Shown in pieces: positions 12,691 to 26,459 of a stretch of DNA of 64,000 nucleotides (positions are counted from its first letter, which is position 1; every line of letters begins with the position of its first letter). Below the pieces are notes generated by a model. That model made no database searches. It worked only from the letters and a program-made list of their open reading frames with translations, and had not been told where the DNA came from. The position numbers and the translations under genes are program-made. The DNA is from Denticeps clupeoides. Its lineage: Eukaryota > Chordata > Actinopteri > Clupeiformes > Denticipitidae. Location: positions 12,462,982-12,526,981 of the forward strand of contig NC_041726.1 of assembly GCF_900700375.1 (NCBI RefSeq), written 5' to 3'.

Positions 12691-15600
12691 TCGTTCAACT
12701 TTTCTATATTTACTTCTCAGTACTTTCCCCACCATGATATGCAATGTGATGTTTAAATGAAAATAAACAGTAATTCATCACGTTTTCTTCAAATATACAC
12801 TCCACATACCTTGTTAAGAAAAACAGTTCACTCCCCTTCATTGCACCTGGCTGGTGCTAGACTCTTATTCAGTGCAGTTGTGCTGAAGTTTTTGCAGGTT
12901 CCAAAGTCTATATTCAATTTTATTTGAAGAAGCGCAAGTCACATGGCTCTCCTGCTCTCCCTGCTGCCTGGGACTTGCAGAACCGGCCACATTAATCCTT
13001 GGATTTAACTTGCAAATGCTTGGAGACCGATCACTAGCATGCACCCAAACTGCAGTTTCAATGTTGGAGTTATGCCATAGGGGTTATGCAGGGATCTAAC
13101 ATTTACACAGGCACACACACACACACATAAATACACCGACACCAGCTACAACACACAGGTGACACCACAGTATGAGGGTTTGAAAGCTTAGTCCTACAGA
13201 GGACCCGTGAGGTGAGCTGTGGGTGGCCTCCAAACAAATGACCATAAAGATGGATTAGATAGGATAAGACAGATCCAATATTTACAGAGACAATGATGGA
13301 CCTGCTTTTTCTTCCTGCAGATTCCGTTTCGCCAAAAGAACACTTATTTCAAATCGAAAACTATTTGGCCTGACTGTTATCTTTTCCATCAAAGAAAATA
13401 TGAGATTTTCATAGAGAATTTATAGAGAGTTTTGATATTCACGGTATACTGCAGACTTTTGGGAAGAAGTAAATTGACGTCTCTGCATCCTTCATTGCGA
13501 GGTAGTGTGAACTAGATACGAGCAGGAAGTTTGGAATGTCAGTGGCCATGCCCACACCAAAAAAAAAAGAAGAAAACTACAATGACACCATCATTAGTTG
13601 CATGGAGGTGTCTGGAGGCGGGGCTTGTGTGTATTTGAAGAGAACAGCCACCCTGCCAGTGTGGCGGTGTCATTTTCCGGTAGTCTGCACTTCTTCAGCT
13701 TCTCAGGGCATGGCTTCAGCAAAGCTGCTCTGCCTAATGCCGTTCATCGGAATCCATCCCGTCAGGGCTCTTTTTTTGAACAAACACCGACAAATCGCGA
13801 TTGGGCTGAAGATAGTTGCGGGGCATCCGTTTTGTTGCAGAGTCTCATTGACATCAAACAGGATTTGCGTATCCAAAACCCGACAACATCAAACCAGACA
13901 GAGATAAAAAAAAAGAAAAAGAAAACTGGTCAGTCTGGTATAAGTAGACAAAACAGTGTATGAATGCCAAGTAACAGATTAATTGACATCAGATATCCTT
14001 ATGTTAAAGATGCCCTTGATGACATATCATCTGGGGAGAAGCAATATTTACTTTTGTACTTGTGTCTGTTTAAAATCTGTTATTTATATTCTTCAATAAA
14101 CTACTGATCACATCGAAATCAAAACCACAAAAGACTTTTTAGCCGAAATTGGTCCACAAATAGAATAATGCAATAATGTTACATTAATAATAGAAAGCCA
14201 ACTAATCACATTTATACCCACTATTAAGCAATTTAATAACAAGGGCTTAATAATTAACTAGTAATTTAATAATTAATTGTTAAAACCAGATGAAATAGGA
14301 GAGTTCATTCACAGCAGTGCTTCTTTCCTTGTTTGGCAAAATTTGATTTCTCATCTCATCGTGTTTTCGAAGACGTGTTGGCAAAGTTCGTCAAAGAAGT
14401 TGAAAGGATTTTTCTCCTCCATGGATGTCAAATCGGTGTACATCGTGGATGCTACTTCTCTATTTATCTCTTCCTGTTTATAGGTTTCATTATACATTGC
14501 ACTATGTTGTTTATTGTCATTTAATGTCTTCAGTGCATCATTATTATGATCTTATGGGAAGACTGTTGGCTTCGCAAGATGCTTTTAATCCCATAAAATG
14601 TATTGATATTTGTTCCGCGATCATTGTACATCTCAGGGGGTTTCATCTATACCATTAGCCGACCACTGTTAAAAAGACAGACTATGTCAGACTGTGCGGT
14701 TTTTCTGCACATTCCTTACTCTTTGCTTTGCCTTGTGCCAAACTGCAAGCATACTTTGGAGCTAAAACAACTACAGAACCTTGAAGAACCTTTCAGCTTT
14801 TCCTTGTCTTTCCAGCCTCCACTCAGACAGGGGAACCACAGCTCTTTAGTTGCTGGTCCCATTTGGGACCCATCAAGACTATTGGGGCAGATAATGGAGC
14901 CATTAGACCCCTGTCAGGTAACTCAAAATCTCTGCTGACCACAGCATCCACACCCTCTTCATTAACAGCGTTCTCCTTCACAGTCCTTCATCACTGTAGG
15001 CCGCTTCCTTTTCTCCTCAGACATTGAAAGTCCTCGTGTGTCTTTGTCTTCTTTATGCCGAGAAGAAACTAAGAGATGTAGCATCTTTTGGCTGAAGTCT
15101 CAAGACAGAATAAAGCATCTCAGTGCATTGCCACCAGCCCAGCAGGCTGAAGAAAAGTGCATTAGCAACAGACCCTCTGCAACCACATGCGAATGCTGAG
15201 TGCTGTCAGGCATTTATCTGTCCTTCCATTAAAACAGGCGTGGCTGATAATGGAACCATTAGCCTCAGTGAATCATGTAACTATGTAATGACTGACCAGA
15301 TACAGTCCTTATTCTCATTTTTTTCATTGATGTTCCGTCTTGTTTGTTTTTTTCTTCCAAAATGTCACCAGGTCTGTGTTTTTCAGCCTGGTAAAAGTAG
15401 AAAAAAGGGAGAATCGCTACCCCCATGTAGATATAGAACGATAGTGAAAGTGTTTAAGACACTCTGAGCAGGTGGGAGAGGGAGTGTTACAGAGCGGAAC
15501 CACAAATCACCGCTCTTATCCACATCTTTTCCAGTAAGCCGCTCTGTCACCCCGGGCCTGCTGAATAAGGTTACGGTTAAAGTTTAATTGCATTTGTGGC

Positions 15601-16044
15601 ATTGCAGTGTGCATTTGGACTTGTGAAGTTGTGTGTACTGCGGTGCGCACAGCGGAGCCACCGAATGAGAGTAAACTCATCACGCTGAGGAGTACATTTT
15701 ATCAGCATGTTTATTAACTGATGCTCAAGAACATTTTGATATTTCGAGAAAAATGTCAGAAGCACGTCATCAGGTTAAGGTCACTGAAAGCAGAGATAAC
15801 ATAGGGGATTACTTGGGGAACGTTTCTGCCAAATTTCCTAATTTCTGAGATACATTTTGGCATAATATTTATATTTTTTGTAGCATAATCATGTACCAAT
15901 CATCCAAACATATCACTTGACCCAACCTTCAACATGCTCCTACATCATGGATATATTATGTTCATTCATTCTAATTATACAAAACCTTACTCAGCTCAAA
16001 CCTTATCAGAACAAATGTAGAATGAAAACAAAAAAAGCATAATC

Positions 16045-16183
16045 CAGAAAACCACAGGGTCACAAGTTCAAACCCCACTTACTTACTGTATTACTCCAGA
16101 CACTGGAGTGTCTCCACAGGGACTGTCCCTGTGACTACTGATCGTAAGTCCCTCTGGTTAAGGGTGTCTGATAAATGCTGTAC
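16045..16183 (+). mobile_element. SINE family B, 5'-truncated
   Basis: B-box variant AAGTTCAAACCCC, then GGGACTGTCCCTGTGACTAC and a GGTGTCTGATAAATGCTGTA tail. Confidence 0.8.
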
Positions 16184-17177
16184 AGGAAGATCCGGGCTTG
16201 ATTTAGAAAGGGCAGGTCTGGAAGACTTCAGAACAAGGAGTGAAATGCCACCACCTGTTTGTGGCAAGATGGAACACTGCCGCCTACTGGCAAACACCCA
16301 TTCATATGTAAACCACAGCAAGGCCTGTCAGGTGGAATTAAAAAGCCGATCATATACAGGTTGTGTAGTGGTTTTTAAAATATGAAAAAATTAAAACATT
16401 GAATAAATAACAATAAACATTTGAATTCTTCAGATTTTCCTGAAATAAACACTGATAATGTGACTATTTGCCTGATATTTGTCTCCATCTGCCGTTGTGA
16501 CTATGCGGCTGCATTTCTGAAGTCTCCCTTTACTTTGAAGGGATGCCAGATGAAGCGATTCTCTGCACATGCTTTAGCAAACTACATTTTTGCATTATAA
16601 CTGTAATGACCTTTTATTAATTTTTATTTTTTTGTCAGGTGTTCTGCTTGTAAGTTGCAGCTTGTGTATGATGCAGTTTCTGGTGAGAAACTCTGTCTAA
16701 AGCCTTTGTCCAAGTGTGGCAAATATAGGGGCCTATATTCACTTTGCACTGAACTTGCTCCTTTATGGTTTTATAGTGATGTGTTTATTTTTACACTTTT
16801 CATTTGTAATATTTCACATGGATGATGCAGCACTCGGCTGCTATCTGTAAATTATGTATATAAAACCAAAGACATAGAGGTCCATCTTATGATGAGAGCT
16901 GCAGCCAAGCTCATGGTCATCTGGGTTGGAACTGCTGAGCAATAAAAAAAAAGGTCCTGTGTTCATTTGGCCCAAGATCTGACTGCTCAGATCTTCCAGT
17001 GTAGGATAGGAGATTCAGGAGATCTTCTGTGGTGGTGAGCGCCATCTACTGGTCTGCTGAAGTAGCAGCACCAGTGCCAGTAGTGGTTCTTCTTCTGCGT
17101 TGTGTAATTTTTTTATTTCGTTTCTCGAACCGCAAATGATGAGCTGACACCAAGAGATCTGCTGTGCCACGTGTATT

Positions 17178-17470
17178 CTCTCACAACTCACGCCATGTGT
17201 CCAAGAGAACTGAACAATAACATAAAGTATTTACAATTTATAATTCTGCATACCTGTACAAAAGGGCACATCAGAATATCAAATATCACACATTGCGTCT
17301 TTCTGCACCTCTCTACAATATACAGTATTATAAAAACATAAACAAAAATATTCACAAAATAACACATACAAAATATTCTTAATATGTACATAATTTAAAA
17401 TGAAAAAAGAAATAACTTTTTGCACCCCCCACCTCTCACAACTCACGCCATGTGTCCAAGAGACCTGAAC
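17178..17470 (+). repeat. Direct repeat of about 38 bases, 255 bases apart
   Basis: CTCTCACAACTCACGCCATG plus TGTCCAAGAGAMCTGAAC occurs at 17178-17215 and 17433-17470 with one mismatch. The interval is AT-rich with no gene. It is probably part of an unrecognised repeat. Confidence 0.7.
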
Positions 17471-18371
17471 CGGGTCTCCAACCCACTAACCCAAGGGCGC
17501 GGCCACATCCAAACAAGTGTCGGGGGGTGATCAAAGTTTTATAACCCACATAACTTTTTACAATAACCATAAATTGAACAAACAAAAATACAGAAACATA
17601 TTTCACATAACCAGAAACATTAACACACTTCAACATTCTACAATTAATTAAACACCCAGATTGTCATTATAATTCCCTCACCCACACCAGAATACAGTTA
17701 ACCAAAATAAAAATCTTTAGAAAATAAGAAAATAAAAGATACAAAGCACACATTTAAAGAAATATACTAATAAATCATATCACTCCGGCACACCAGGGAT
17801 GCCAGTAAACCCACTGGAAATGTGGGAGTCTGTGGAAGAGCATCCATCCCAACCCCTCCATGTCACACCACAACAGGACAACGAGGGTCCTTTTGTAAAA
17901 GGCACCTTGGTGTGGCAGGTAAACACACTACTGCCCACTCTGCAACATACTCATTAAATGTATTTACATTCATATTTAGCATGTATGTGTTTGCATGTCT
18001 TTTTTTTTTTATTTCACATTTACATATATTTACATTTATAAATGGAAGTAATACTCTGCATGAACTTGAAGACTGGCGTTTTACATCAACTGTAAGAACA
18101 AAAGTTAAGCTTTTAGAGGTCGAACATGCTCCTGCACGTGTGTAGCTGTTTTTTTGGTTTGTTTAAAGTTCTGTAACAGGCCGTGTTGGTAATGCTGAAC
18201 CTTTTGCTCTGAGAGAGAAGTTGCGAAACATCTGGCCAGGATGATCCTATATCAGCCAATGAGAAAGTGTGCAGGCCCTTCCCCCCATCCCCCTGCTCGC
18301 CGCAGGAACCCAGTGCGGTAAAAGGGCTCAGCGTTATTCGGGGTCGGGACGACTCTCCGCTGGGGTCCAGC

Positions 18372-21300
18372 ATGTCTCTGTCTGCAGGTGACTCGGACTC
18401 GGTCAGGTTCGGGGGGGCGTACAATCGGCTGGACAGTGCTGATCACGATGGAGCTCATCTCACCAGGCCAGATGTGCAGCAGCACCGCAGTGGACGAGGT
18501 AAGGCAGAATTACCGAATTAATAAAATGAATTTAAACAGAACCAGTGCTCTTTCACCGTGTAAGGTTCCTTCACAGGTTGCTTGGCAACTTATAACAGCA
18601 CGTTTTCACAGAGTTCAGGTGATATGGGGTCTCAGATGCCAGGTTATTGGGTATTTTAGCTACTACTGGAGTGACCAATCAGATAATGAGAATGTAACGG
18701 CCATTAAAATGTGCCTGTTTTTACCTATGAGCTAAAATGCCCACGTTTGGCCTAAAATCAGAGCAGTATTATCCACTGATGGTGCAATGTTTGATGGATG
18801 TTGACCAGAATTGCCCAAAATGTTTATTCAAAGTGATGCCATTAGTTGTGGAAAACCAGTTGCAGAGCATCGCAGTCAATGGTCTGGTAATTGGTTAGGT
18901 TTCCTTGTTTTGTTGGTTTATGATCTAGTTGGTGCTGAACTTGCATGATACAATAAGTCCCGACAGCCACCCTTCACAGACTATCTCACTTTACAATCTG
19001 AATGAAAGTCAAGGGGGGACGGACTGTAGGTATTCTTATAGGGTGGTAGTAGCCTAGTGGGATAGACATTCGCCTATGAACCAGAAGACCACAGTAAAGT
19101 GTCCCTGAGCAAGACACTTAACCCCGATTGTCTCCGGGGGGGACTGTCCCTGCAACTACTGATAGTAACGTCGCCTTGGAAAAGGGCTTCTGGTAAATGC
19201 TGGTGGGATCATACCTTATACCAGTTGTTGATGCTGTGTATGCAGCATTCATCAGGAAAATTCAATATTATTCCACATTATAATATTTTCCATTGAACAG
19301 CACAACCAATGGGTTTGTGTATTTCTCTGAGAAGCCTTACCATAGGCTACGCAATGGTATTGATGTTTACTGATTTGCCATAATGGTGGCACACAGGGCA
19401 TACAAGTATTTCATCATCCCACCAGCATGTATTTTATCCAGAAAACGTGAGGTGAAATGATGACAGCTCTCTATTGTCCATTTCTACTTTCTACAGGATT
19501 TGTCCTACCATCCCAAAGCATCTCGAGACAACCTTACAAACTGGCCACAGCATGTCTGACCGCCTTCAGCCTCATCCTGCTGCTGACCCTGGTGGTTGTG
19601 AGTCTACAGTGTGAGTTGTTCTGAATATTCAGTGGTAATTTGTTGTGTCTTTGCAAGTTCTGAAATGTAAATTCTGAGTATAAATAAAGAGATACCAGGT
19701 ACATTAGGTACCACGTAGACATTTTCTGTCTGGTAGTGATCTAGTGGGTTAGACACTTGCCTATGAACCAGAAGACTACAAAGTCCCAGGTTTAAACCTC
19801 ACTTAATGCACCGGTGTCCCTGAGCAAGAAACTTAACCCTGAGTGTCTCAAGGGGGTCTGTCCCTGTAACTACTGATTGTAAGCCGCTCTGGATAATAAG
19901 GGTGTCTGATAACTGCAATAAATATGTAATGTAAATATACATTTGAAGAATTGCTTTTAGTTTAGTATGTTTGGTTTATTTGAAGCACAATTTGAGCATC
20001 TTTGGATGTGGCTCTACTTACCTGATGAAAATTCATCTTTGCAGACATGTTTGCACATGTAATGTAATTACGAACAGAGCAGAAATGCAGACTCGTGGTG
20101 AACTCACCCAATGCAAATAAACCCGCTGGTCGGGTTATCAGGTATAACTTTCTGCAATCAAGTCAATCAAGCTTAAATCGCTGGAACTGGTGAACTCACA
20201 ATTAACAAAGTTGTACATGAACTTGTGAACTTCCTGATTCTTAAATACCAGGAGAAGACAATGTTCACATGGTCTCTTCCTATAAACATGGCATGCATGA
20301 ACCCATTTAAATGCATCAAATCTCAAAATGTATATTTCATAAAACATTGAAATATATAATAAAATTGAAAAATTATTTAACCCCAAGACCATATAAAAAG
20401 TATAAAAATTGAAAGTTAGCTTTAAAAGGTAGCCAGGTATAGCAATCTTCTCTGTTGTTCCTTTTTATATATAAAAAAAAGCTGTAATTAAAATTTTTTC
20501 TTAAGATTTAAGAGAGAAAAAATATGAAAATGACATTTTTTTGCTGATGGTGGGTGGTTTAAATATCTATTTTGTTTTGCTTCCTCTTTTTACAGATAGA
20601 AATGTTTCCAAGGACAAGCAGAGCGCTCTTTTCCACAACTCCACTTCTGCTCAGAGTCAAGGGCAGAAGCTGGAGGTGAACGTGACGGCTCTGACTGAGT
20701 ACATCAAGACGCTGGCGAAACAGAGAGATGAGCTGCAGAAAACAGTCAAGACACTTGGTTGGTAGATGTGATGGAGTGGATCTGGTGTATGTGTGAAATA
20801 AGTTGTTTTCATGGTGAAACACTGTGTGATCAAAGGTTCAAAATTCAAGCAACTAAATTACTTTTCGCAACAACCCCCTTAAAAAGCAGAATACACATAA
20901 TAACAATAGAATAAATACATTCAGAATACTACCAGGACAATACTACCATATCTGTTGGTTTTCATTGATTTTTGCATGGATCGATGTGAGGAGCTTAAGC
21001 AAGTTGTGCCCAGGATGAGTGGGGTCCTTGATGATGGTGAGGGTGCTTTTCACACAGTGAGTCTTCCATCTTAGGTGCAGACTCATCTGTAATAATTCTC
21101 TCTATAGTACATCTGAAAGTGAAGTGATTGTGAAACACTGCAGCACAGCACACGGTGACACAATGAAATGTGTCCTCTGCATTTAACCATCACTCTTGGT
21201 GAGCAGTAGGCAACCATGACAAGCGCCCGGGGAGGAGTGTGTGGGGAAGGTGCTTTGCTCAGTGGCACTTCAGTGGCACATTGGCGGGTTGGGATTCGAA

Positions 21301-22813
21301 CCGGCAACCTTCTGAATGCACAGTCCCTACGTCCCTAACCGCTAGGCCACCACTTCCCCATAACTCCACCACTTTGTCTAAGGTAAAGGTGCTGTGCTTA
21401 CTTCCACTGAGGTGTTGCCAGGAGATGTATGTGATGGTGACACCAGCTTGGCAGTGGTCTTTGCTCTTTTGGTTATTTCTTATATGTAAATGTATTCTTA
21501 TTATCTGCAAAAATAATATTAATGTTTGAATCATGGGTGGATTGATGTTGATGGGTGAAAAGTGTATGGAGGAGGGGGAGGGGGACATCTTCGAAAGCTT
21601 TGTTCATTGTAATTAGAGTAGGGTCTTTTTTTTTCCATTTTAGAGAGGACCTGCCTTCCTGACTGGCTTCCATTTGAGGACAGCTGTTACTTCATCTCCA
21701 CCATGAACAGGATCTGGAAGAACAGCCAGGAATTTTGCGCTGAAAGGGGTGGACACCTGGCGATCATACACACTGCAGAGGAACAGGTATGGGAATATGT
21801 GTGTCACCAAGACGTGTTTCTTTTGTAATTCGAGTACATTATAATGGAATCATTGTTTATCATCATTTGCTGAGGTGGAGATGTTACAGCATGTGGATTC
21901 TCACTTGTTTTGTAGACTTTCATCTGGAACCAGTTAGTTCGAGGCCACTGGAATGCTTACTGGTTTGGGATATCAGACGAAAAACTTGAGGGGTCATGGC
22001 AATGGGTAGATGGGACTGAACTGGTTGGTGGGTAAGTGACAAAATGACACATAAACACATACCAGTCTGGTATTTCAAAAGACATTTTAAGAACTTTACT
22101 GGCCTGAAAATGAGAAGACCCCACCCCTTCTCTAGTATGATGGACATAGAAGGGTGAAAACGATTTTATCTATCCCTTGATGGTTATCAGCAATTTTTGT
22201 ATATGAGTAACCATCAGTAAACATACAATTTACTATTAATAGACTATTTACACAAGAGTACGCAGTTTTAAGGTCTTTGCCAAACTAGGTTCTTCTTTTT
22301 CTTCTTTTTTTCTCATTTGCTTCTAATAATAAACTATGTTCAAAAAGGAAAAATGTATGATTCTCTCTTCTGCTTTTTATTTAAAATGGTCTCAATGGTT
22401 AAAGGGCTTCTTCCTGGATAATATGGAATGTGACAAAACATTGGACAAACTTGTGACTGACATTTTTGGAAAATTGAATGAATGACGGACAGGCTACTAT
22501 TAGTCAGAAATAGTCTTGGATTGCCTATTATAGCACCGGAGAAATACATGACCTGTTAAGTATATATTTTTGAAAAGCTCCTATGTAGATAAAACAGGGG
22601 CTTTAATGAGCTTTAAGATCTGTGCCATGTTCTGTATGTTTTAGGTTCTGGGAGGTGGGTGAACCCAACAATCACATCAATGAGGACTGCGGCTACATTG
22701 TGAAGACCCAGGTCCTGAGCCGCAAACCAACAAGCAGCTGGTATGATGCACCATGCAGCATGTCCTTGCCCTTCATCTGTGAGAAAGAGGTCCCATCTAA
22801 AACAGCAGTGTAA
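18372..22813 (+). CDS. Type II transmembrane C-type lectin receptor (276 aa, 6 exons)
   Basis: Coding exons are 18372-18498, 19497-19610, 20596-20757, 21644-21786, 21916-22031 and 22645-22813; all phases join and give 276 residues. The order is a cytoplasmic tail (1-57, with a YNRL motif at 17-20), one membrane helix (about 58-79), a neck (81-134) with three N-glycosylation sequons (N83, N95, N109) and a C-type lectin domain (about 138-268). The domain is spread over the last three exons, as is usual for type II lectins such as CD209 and the asialoglycoprotein receptor. It contains the EPN triplet at 227-229 linked to mannose-type sugar binding, followed by NEDC. The usual WND triplet is WYD (253-255), so calcium and sugar binding may be altered. 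A cell-surface role in pathogen or glycan recognition is inferred from the family; the exact orthologue is not assigned. A polyadenylation signal follows the stop by 5 bases. Confidence 0.88.
19041..19203 (+). mobile_element. SINE family B in lectin intron 1
   Basis: It begins GGTGGTAGTAGCCTAGTGGG and ends in the CTTCTGGTAAATGCTGG tail; it lies between lectin exons 1 and 2. The B-box part is missing. Confidence 0.85.
19729..19937 (+). mobile_element. SINE family B, near full length, in lectin intron 2
   Basis: A-box region TCTAGTGGGTTAGACAC, B-box CAGGTTTAAACCTC, GAGCAAGAAACTTAACCC and a GGTGTCTGATAACTGC tail ending in ATGTAAAT repeats. Confidence 0.85.
21115..21356 (-). mobile_element. SINE family A, full length, in lectin intron 3
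   Basis: On the minus strand it reads A-box TGGCCTAGCGGTTAGGG, B-box GGTTCGAATCCCAACCCGCC, then the shared body and a CACTTCACTTTC 3' end. It is the best copy in the window and defines the family. Confidence 0.9.
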
Positions 22814-22818
22814 GCAAA

Positions 22819-22824
22819 AATAAA
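22819..22824 (+). terminator. Polyadenylation signal AATAAA of the C-type lectin gene
   Basis: A canonical AATAAA starts 6 bases after the last base of the TAA stop. If used, the 3' UTR would be extremely short; a more distal signal could also serve. Confidence 0.5.
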
Positions 22825-25800
22825 ATACCTCCAATGCACCAATGCTGCAACGTATTTTGTCTGCCAACATTCCAACATTCAACATTCCTGTTCACAAAAT
22901 GCTTATTTTTCAGTTCTTGTGTGGACTGTACATAAAGTGAAGGCTGGATGCCCTGTTGTGTCATTTAATTACACAAGGATTTATGTCATATGTAATAAAT
23001 TGTTCAGGCAGTGTTCCAACTGCATACCATCACATCAATGGATATCAATTGTACATAAAACATCATCTGATAATATTTTTTTTTTATTAATCATGTTGTT
23101 AACCTTTTTAATTATATCATAATCATTACTAGATCATTTTGGTTAAGTTAATTGTGTTTGTGCACATAGGATACAGATATACAGTATGTACTAGGCATGG
23201 GCAGAGATTTATGCCAGTAGAAACTGAAATTGAACTGAATATATTTTAACCTGAATTGCACACTGAAATTGAATTGTACAAATTGAATCTGAATGTATTA
23301 AATTGCATCTGAATTCCAATGAAATTAAAACTGCATTTTACATCCATAAAAATTGTAACGCAAATTCACTTCACCAAATTCAAATTCAGAATTGTGTGAC
23401 CTGCACAATCCGGGTCCTTGAGAAAAAGCAATCAAGCTCAGACTCCCAATGCAGCTTATTTCCAAGTTGTGAATTTTGATATTAGTAAGTTCTATAAAGG
23501 ACTATGCATCATATTTTCTATAACCCACTACTGAGGGATGTCACCTTCATGGACAGAATGACCTCCTGAAGATGGGCTGTGCTCCAAACCAAGCTCTCAT
23601 GATCTCACCTCCTAGACATTTGATTGGCTTACCTTCTCACACCTAGCACATGACCTTGACTTAATGATCCCATTGTGCATTAGGGAGAGAAAATAGTATT
23701 TAATTAACCCAGTTCCTACAGTTCAAGTAAATAAATCAATAGCTTGCAACTATAAAACGCAACAACAAATTGAATCCCTTTGCACATAATGTAACAAATC
23801 TCTTTGCCAATCATTAGTTCAATTAGTGTGCAATTGGTACAAAGTATAAAAAAATATAAATCTGCCTGAAACTACATTACATGATGGACCAATTAATGAG
23901 AGCTTTTAACGTCTGTCCTAATGTTAATTAAAAACATACGTTGGGATGATATAGAAATGTCTCTCTATGACTCCCTCTCTCCATCTCTCAAGATCTTTTC
24001 AATCCCTCTTTCAGACCAGCATACTGTATTTTTTTCAAGGTGGTGCTGAGGGTTGAATGAGTTTCAGACCACGTTCTTGCTCCTGCTTCCTGAGCTCGTT
24101 ATCATGGAACAGGAAGTCGCGTAGCCTGCTTCTGTCACAGTCTGTTAGGCTGGATTAGGTAGAGGTAGATGATCGACAGCCAGAGGTTCCAAAGGAGAAT
24201 GATGAGTGTTCTGCTTATTGTTTCAGAGAGTAGTGATTGTTCTGTGCTGTGAAAGGTCATGTGACACGGCTATCTTGTCAATATCAATACGTTTTCTTGT
24301 CTTCTTGCAGGGGAATGAAAGTATTTCAAAATTTCTTCTGTCCAGCAAAATCAACAAATTTGACATTACGTGTTTCTGCTGTATTGACATGAAACAAGTG
24401 TTAAACTTAAAAATACATAAGGAAATCAGAAAAATACTGATTATGATATGTAGAAATATGGAAAGGATTAAGGAGATCATCATTAGGTGTGGGGGCAGGG
24501 TGTTTTCACTAACTGATAGAACTGATTGGTTTTCAATGGGATTAAGCACTGTAATTTATTGGTATTCAAAAAAATACAAATTGGACCCGAGGTCACCTCA
24601 GTGCAGCCTTAAGAGACAATCATCTCTATGATCAGAATCAGAACCAGGTTTATTGGTCAAGGAAATTAGTTCAGCCATTGGAGTCTCTCAAGCAACAAAT
24701 GCAATAAATTATATATAACAAAAACATTTTAAAAAATCATACAATTGGCTATATACAATTAAGATCTTATTTATAGGCTTATACAATTTGCAAATTGTAA
24801 AGGACATGACACATAGTGCATAAAGTGCAATAGTCAAGAATGTATGAGGAGTGTTGAATGTATGAAATTAGATTAAAGTAGTATTACAGATATGGAGCAT
24901 GATATAATCAGAGAAACTAATTAGCAGTCATATTGAAACTTTCCTTCCATCTCCTTCATATGCATGCATTGCTAATGTTTAATAAGCATAATTTATTTGA
25001 AGGTTTTCAGCACTTGATAACCATCTTTGATGTTCAGTTTCATCTCTTGGTGTACACAGTTACGTTGTACATATTATTATTCTCTTTGGGAATAATAGAA
25101 TTAATTTCCTGATCTGCTTTTTAAATATGTAATTGAAAAGGTCAGGGGTCAAGCTTTTTCGCCATAATCCATAATTCTTTCCAGAAACCAGGCCTTAATC
25201 AAATCCAAAGGTTGCTTGACTGTTGAATACAGTTCCATGGCAACAGCACGTGGGCAGAGAGAGAGAAATGTTGGCTAGTGGCCTCTCCCCGTCTCCACCC
25301 CCTTTCCACTTAGACTCCGCCCCAGTGCACATGTCTGCAGTAGCTTGCTGCATGAACCTCTAGCCAGATTACTGTCAGTGAGCATCCTGAACTGCACCGG
25401 TCATGGCTGCCTGCATGAGGAATTCATCTCGTCTTCATGAAATCGGTGTAGAACTGTTCCCTCCATACCCACAACCTGTTTCTGCTGCCCCTTCCTGCCA
25501 CACGTCTTCACTGTGTTTGATGGTGACGCACGTTCGGATTCACCTGCTCTAAATCCTTAACAGGATTGCAGATTCCCCGGATATCCAATTAGATCGTGAT
25601 TAACTGGGCTCAGCTCATTAGCTCCCACAAACTAATACAACCCCTCCAGCTCAACCCCAACACCGAACAGCCCACAACCCACGACAAAATTTCATTTCGT
25701 TATTCCGTTACGACACCAGTGATGTCATAACGAGTTAACATCCTTCACTTCCATTTTCTTTTTTTTTTATTTATTTAGTTTTTATTGACATTCTGTATCA

Positions 25801-26459
25801 ATTGTTACATGTACATCTATCTTAAGTATTAATCACAAAGTATCAACATGAATGCCTGTTCTCCAGAAATAAAGAACATTAAAAACAAAAAAACTGTAGA
25901 GGTTTGGTCACTGCTATATATATAACATATTATTGTCTCAGGTTAAGCAAATCAATGTCCGGCCTGTGTGGTGTTATGTAGTCTATCCATTTCTTCCAAC
26001 GTAAAACAGTTCACTTCTCCATCCTGCATATAACCATTGTGATGTCCATCCACATGGTCCATTGTCCACCAAACACAAGTTTGGTGTAAAAGTCTCTATT
26101 ATAATCTCCGTTTTAGTGTTTTTCCTTGACTGTCCATCTGAATTCTTGTCTTTAGTGCTTTAGTCTGATATCATACTCAACTGTAGGCCTCCTTGGTATC
26201 TACACCATTCCGCTGTACACATCTTACCACATCGTTATTCCCTTCGTCCTTTGCTTTCCTCACCTGCTTGTCTTTTGACCCCATAACCTGCTTTCCTCCT
26301 CCAATCGGTTTACCTGCCTCCCTTCGTCTTGCTCTCCTGCTTCCCCTCCTCTCTCTCTCACTCCCTCCCTCCCATCACCTTTTTTCTCTTTCCCTCGCTC
26401 CCTCTGTTTCCATCTTTGGGCTTATCCCTTCATCCCTGATCTCCTTCATCCCCTCCAAT
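22825..26459. other. Intergenic DNA between the lectin gene and gnb3
   Basis: AT-rich; 23200-23400 is a degenerate AATTGAA-type low-complexity stretch. A C/T-rich tract at 26190-26480 precedes the proposed gnb3 first exon. No gene is seen. Confidence 0.5.
24629..24700 (+). repeat. Dispersed teleost repeat fragment
   Basis: The phrase ATCAGAATCAGAACCAGG followed by TTTATTGGTCAAGGAA resembles a very common fish interspersed repeat end. The family was not resolved. Confidence 0.45.

Larger units (their letters stand above)
12691..18250. other. Intergenic DNA upstream of the lectin gene
   Basis: AT-rich unique sequence with CA-rich patches (11775-11810, 13110-13130), one SINE and the 17.2-17.5 kb direct repeat. 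Open frames around 13.5-14.0, 14.3-14.9 and 15.1-15.5 kb have ordinary intergenic composition and no domain. Confidence 0.5.

Noticed and set aside
13536-13963. Overlapping open frames of 121-123 codons
   Set aside because: Two competing frames, neither with a domain, splice sites or poly(A) signal.
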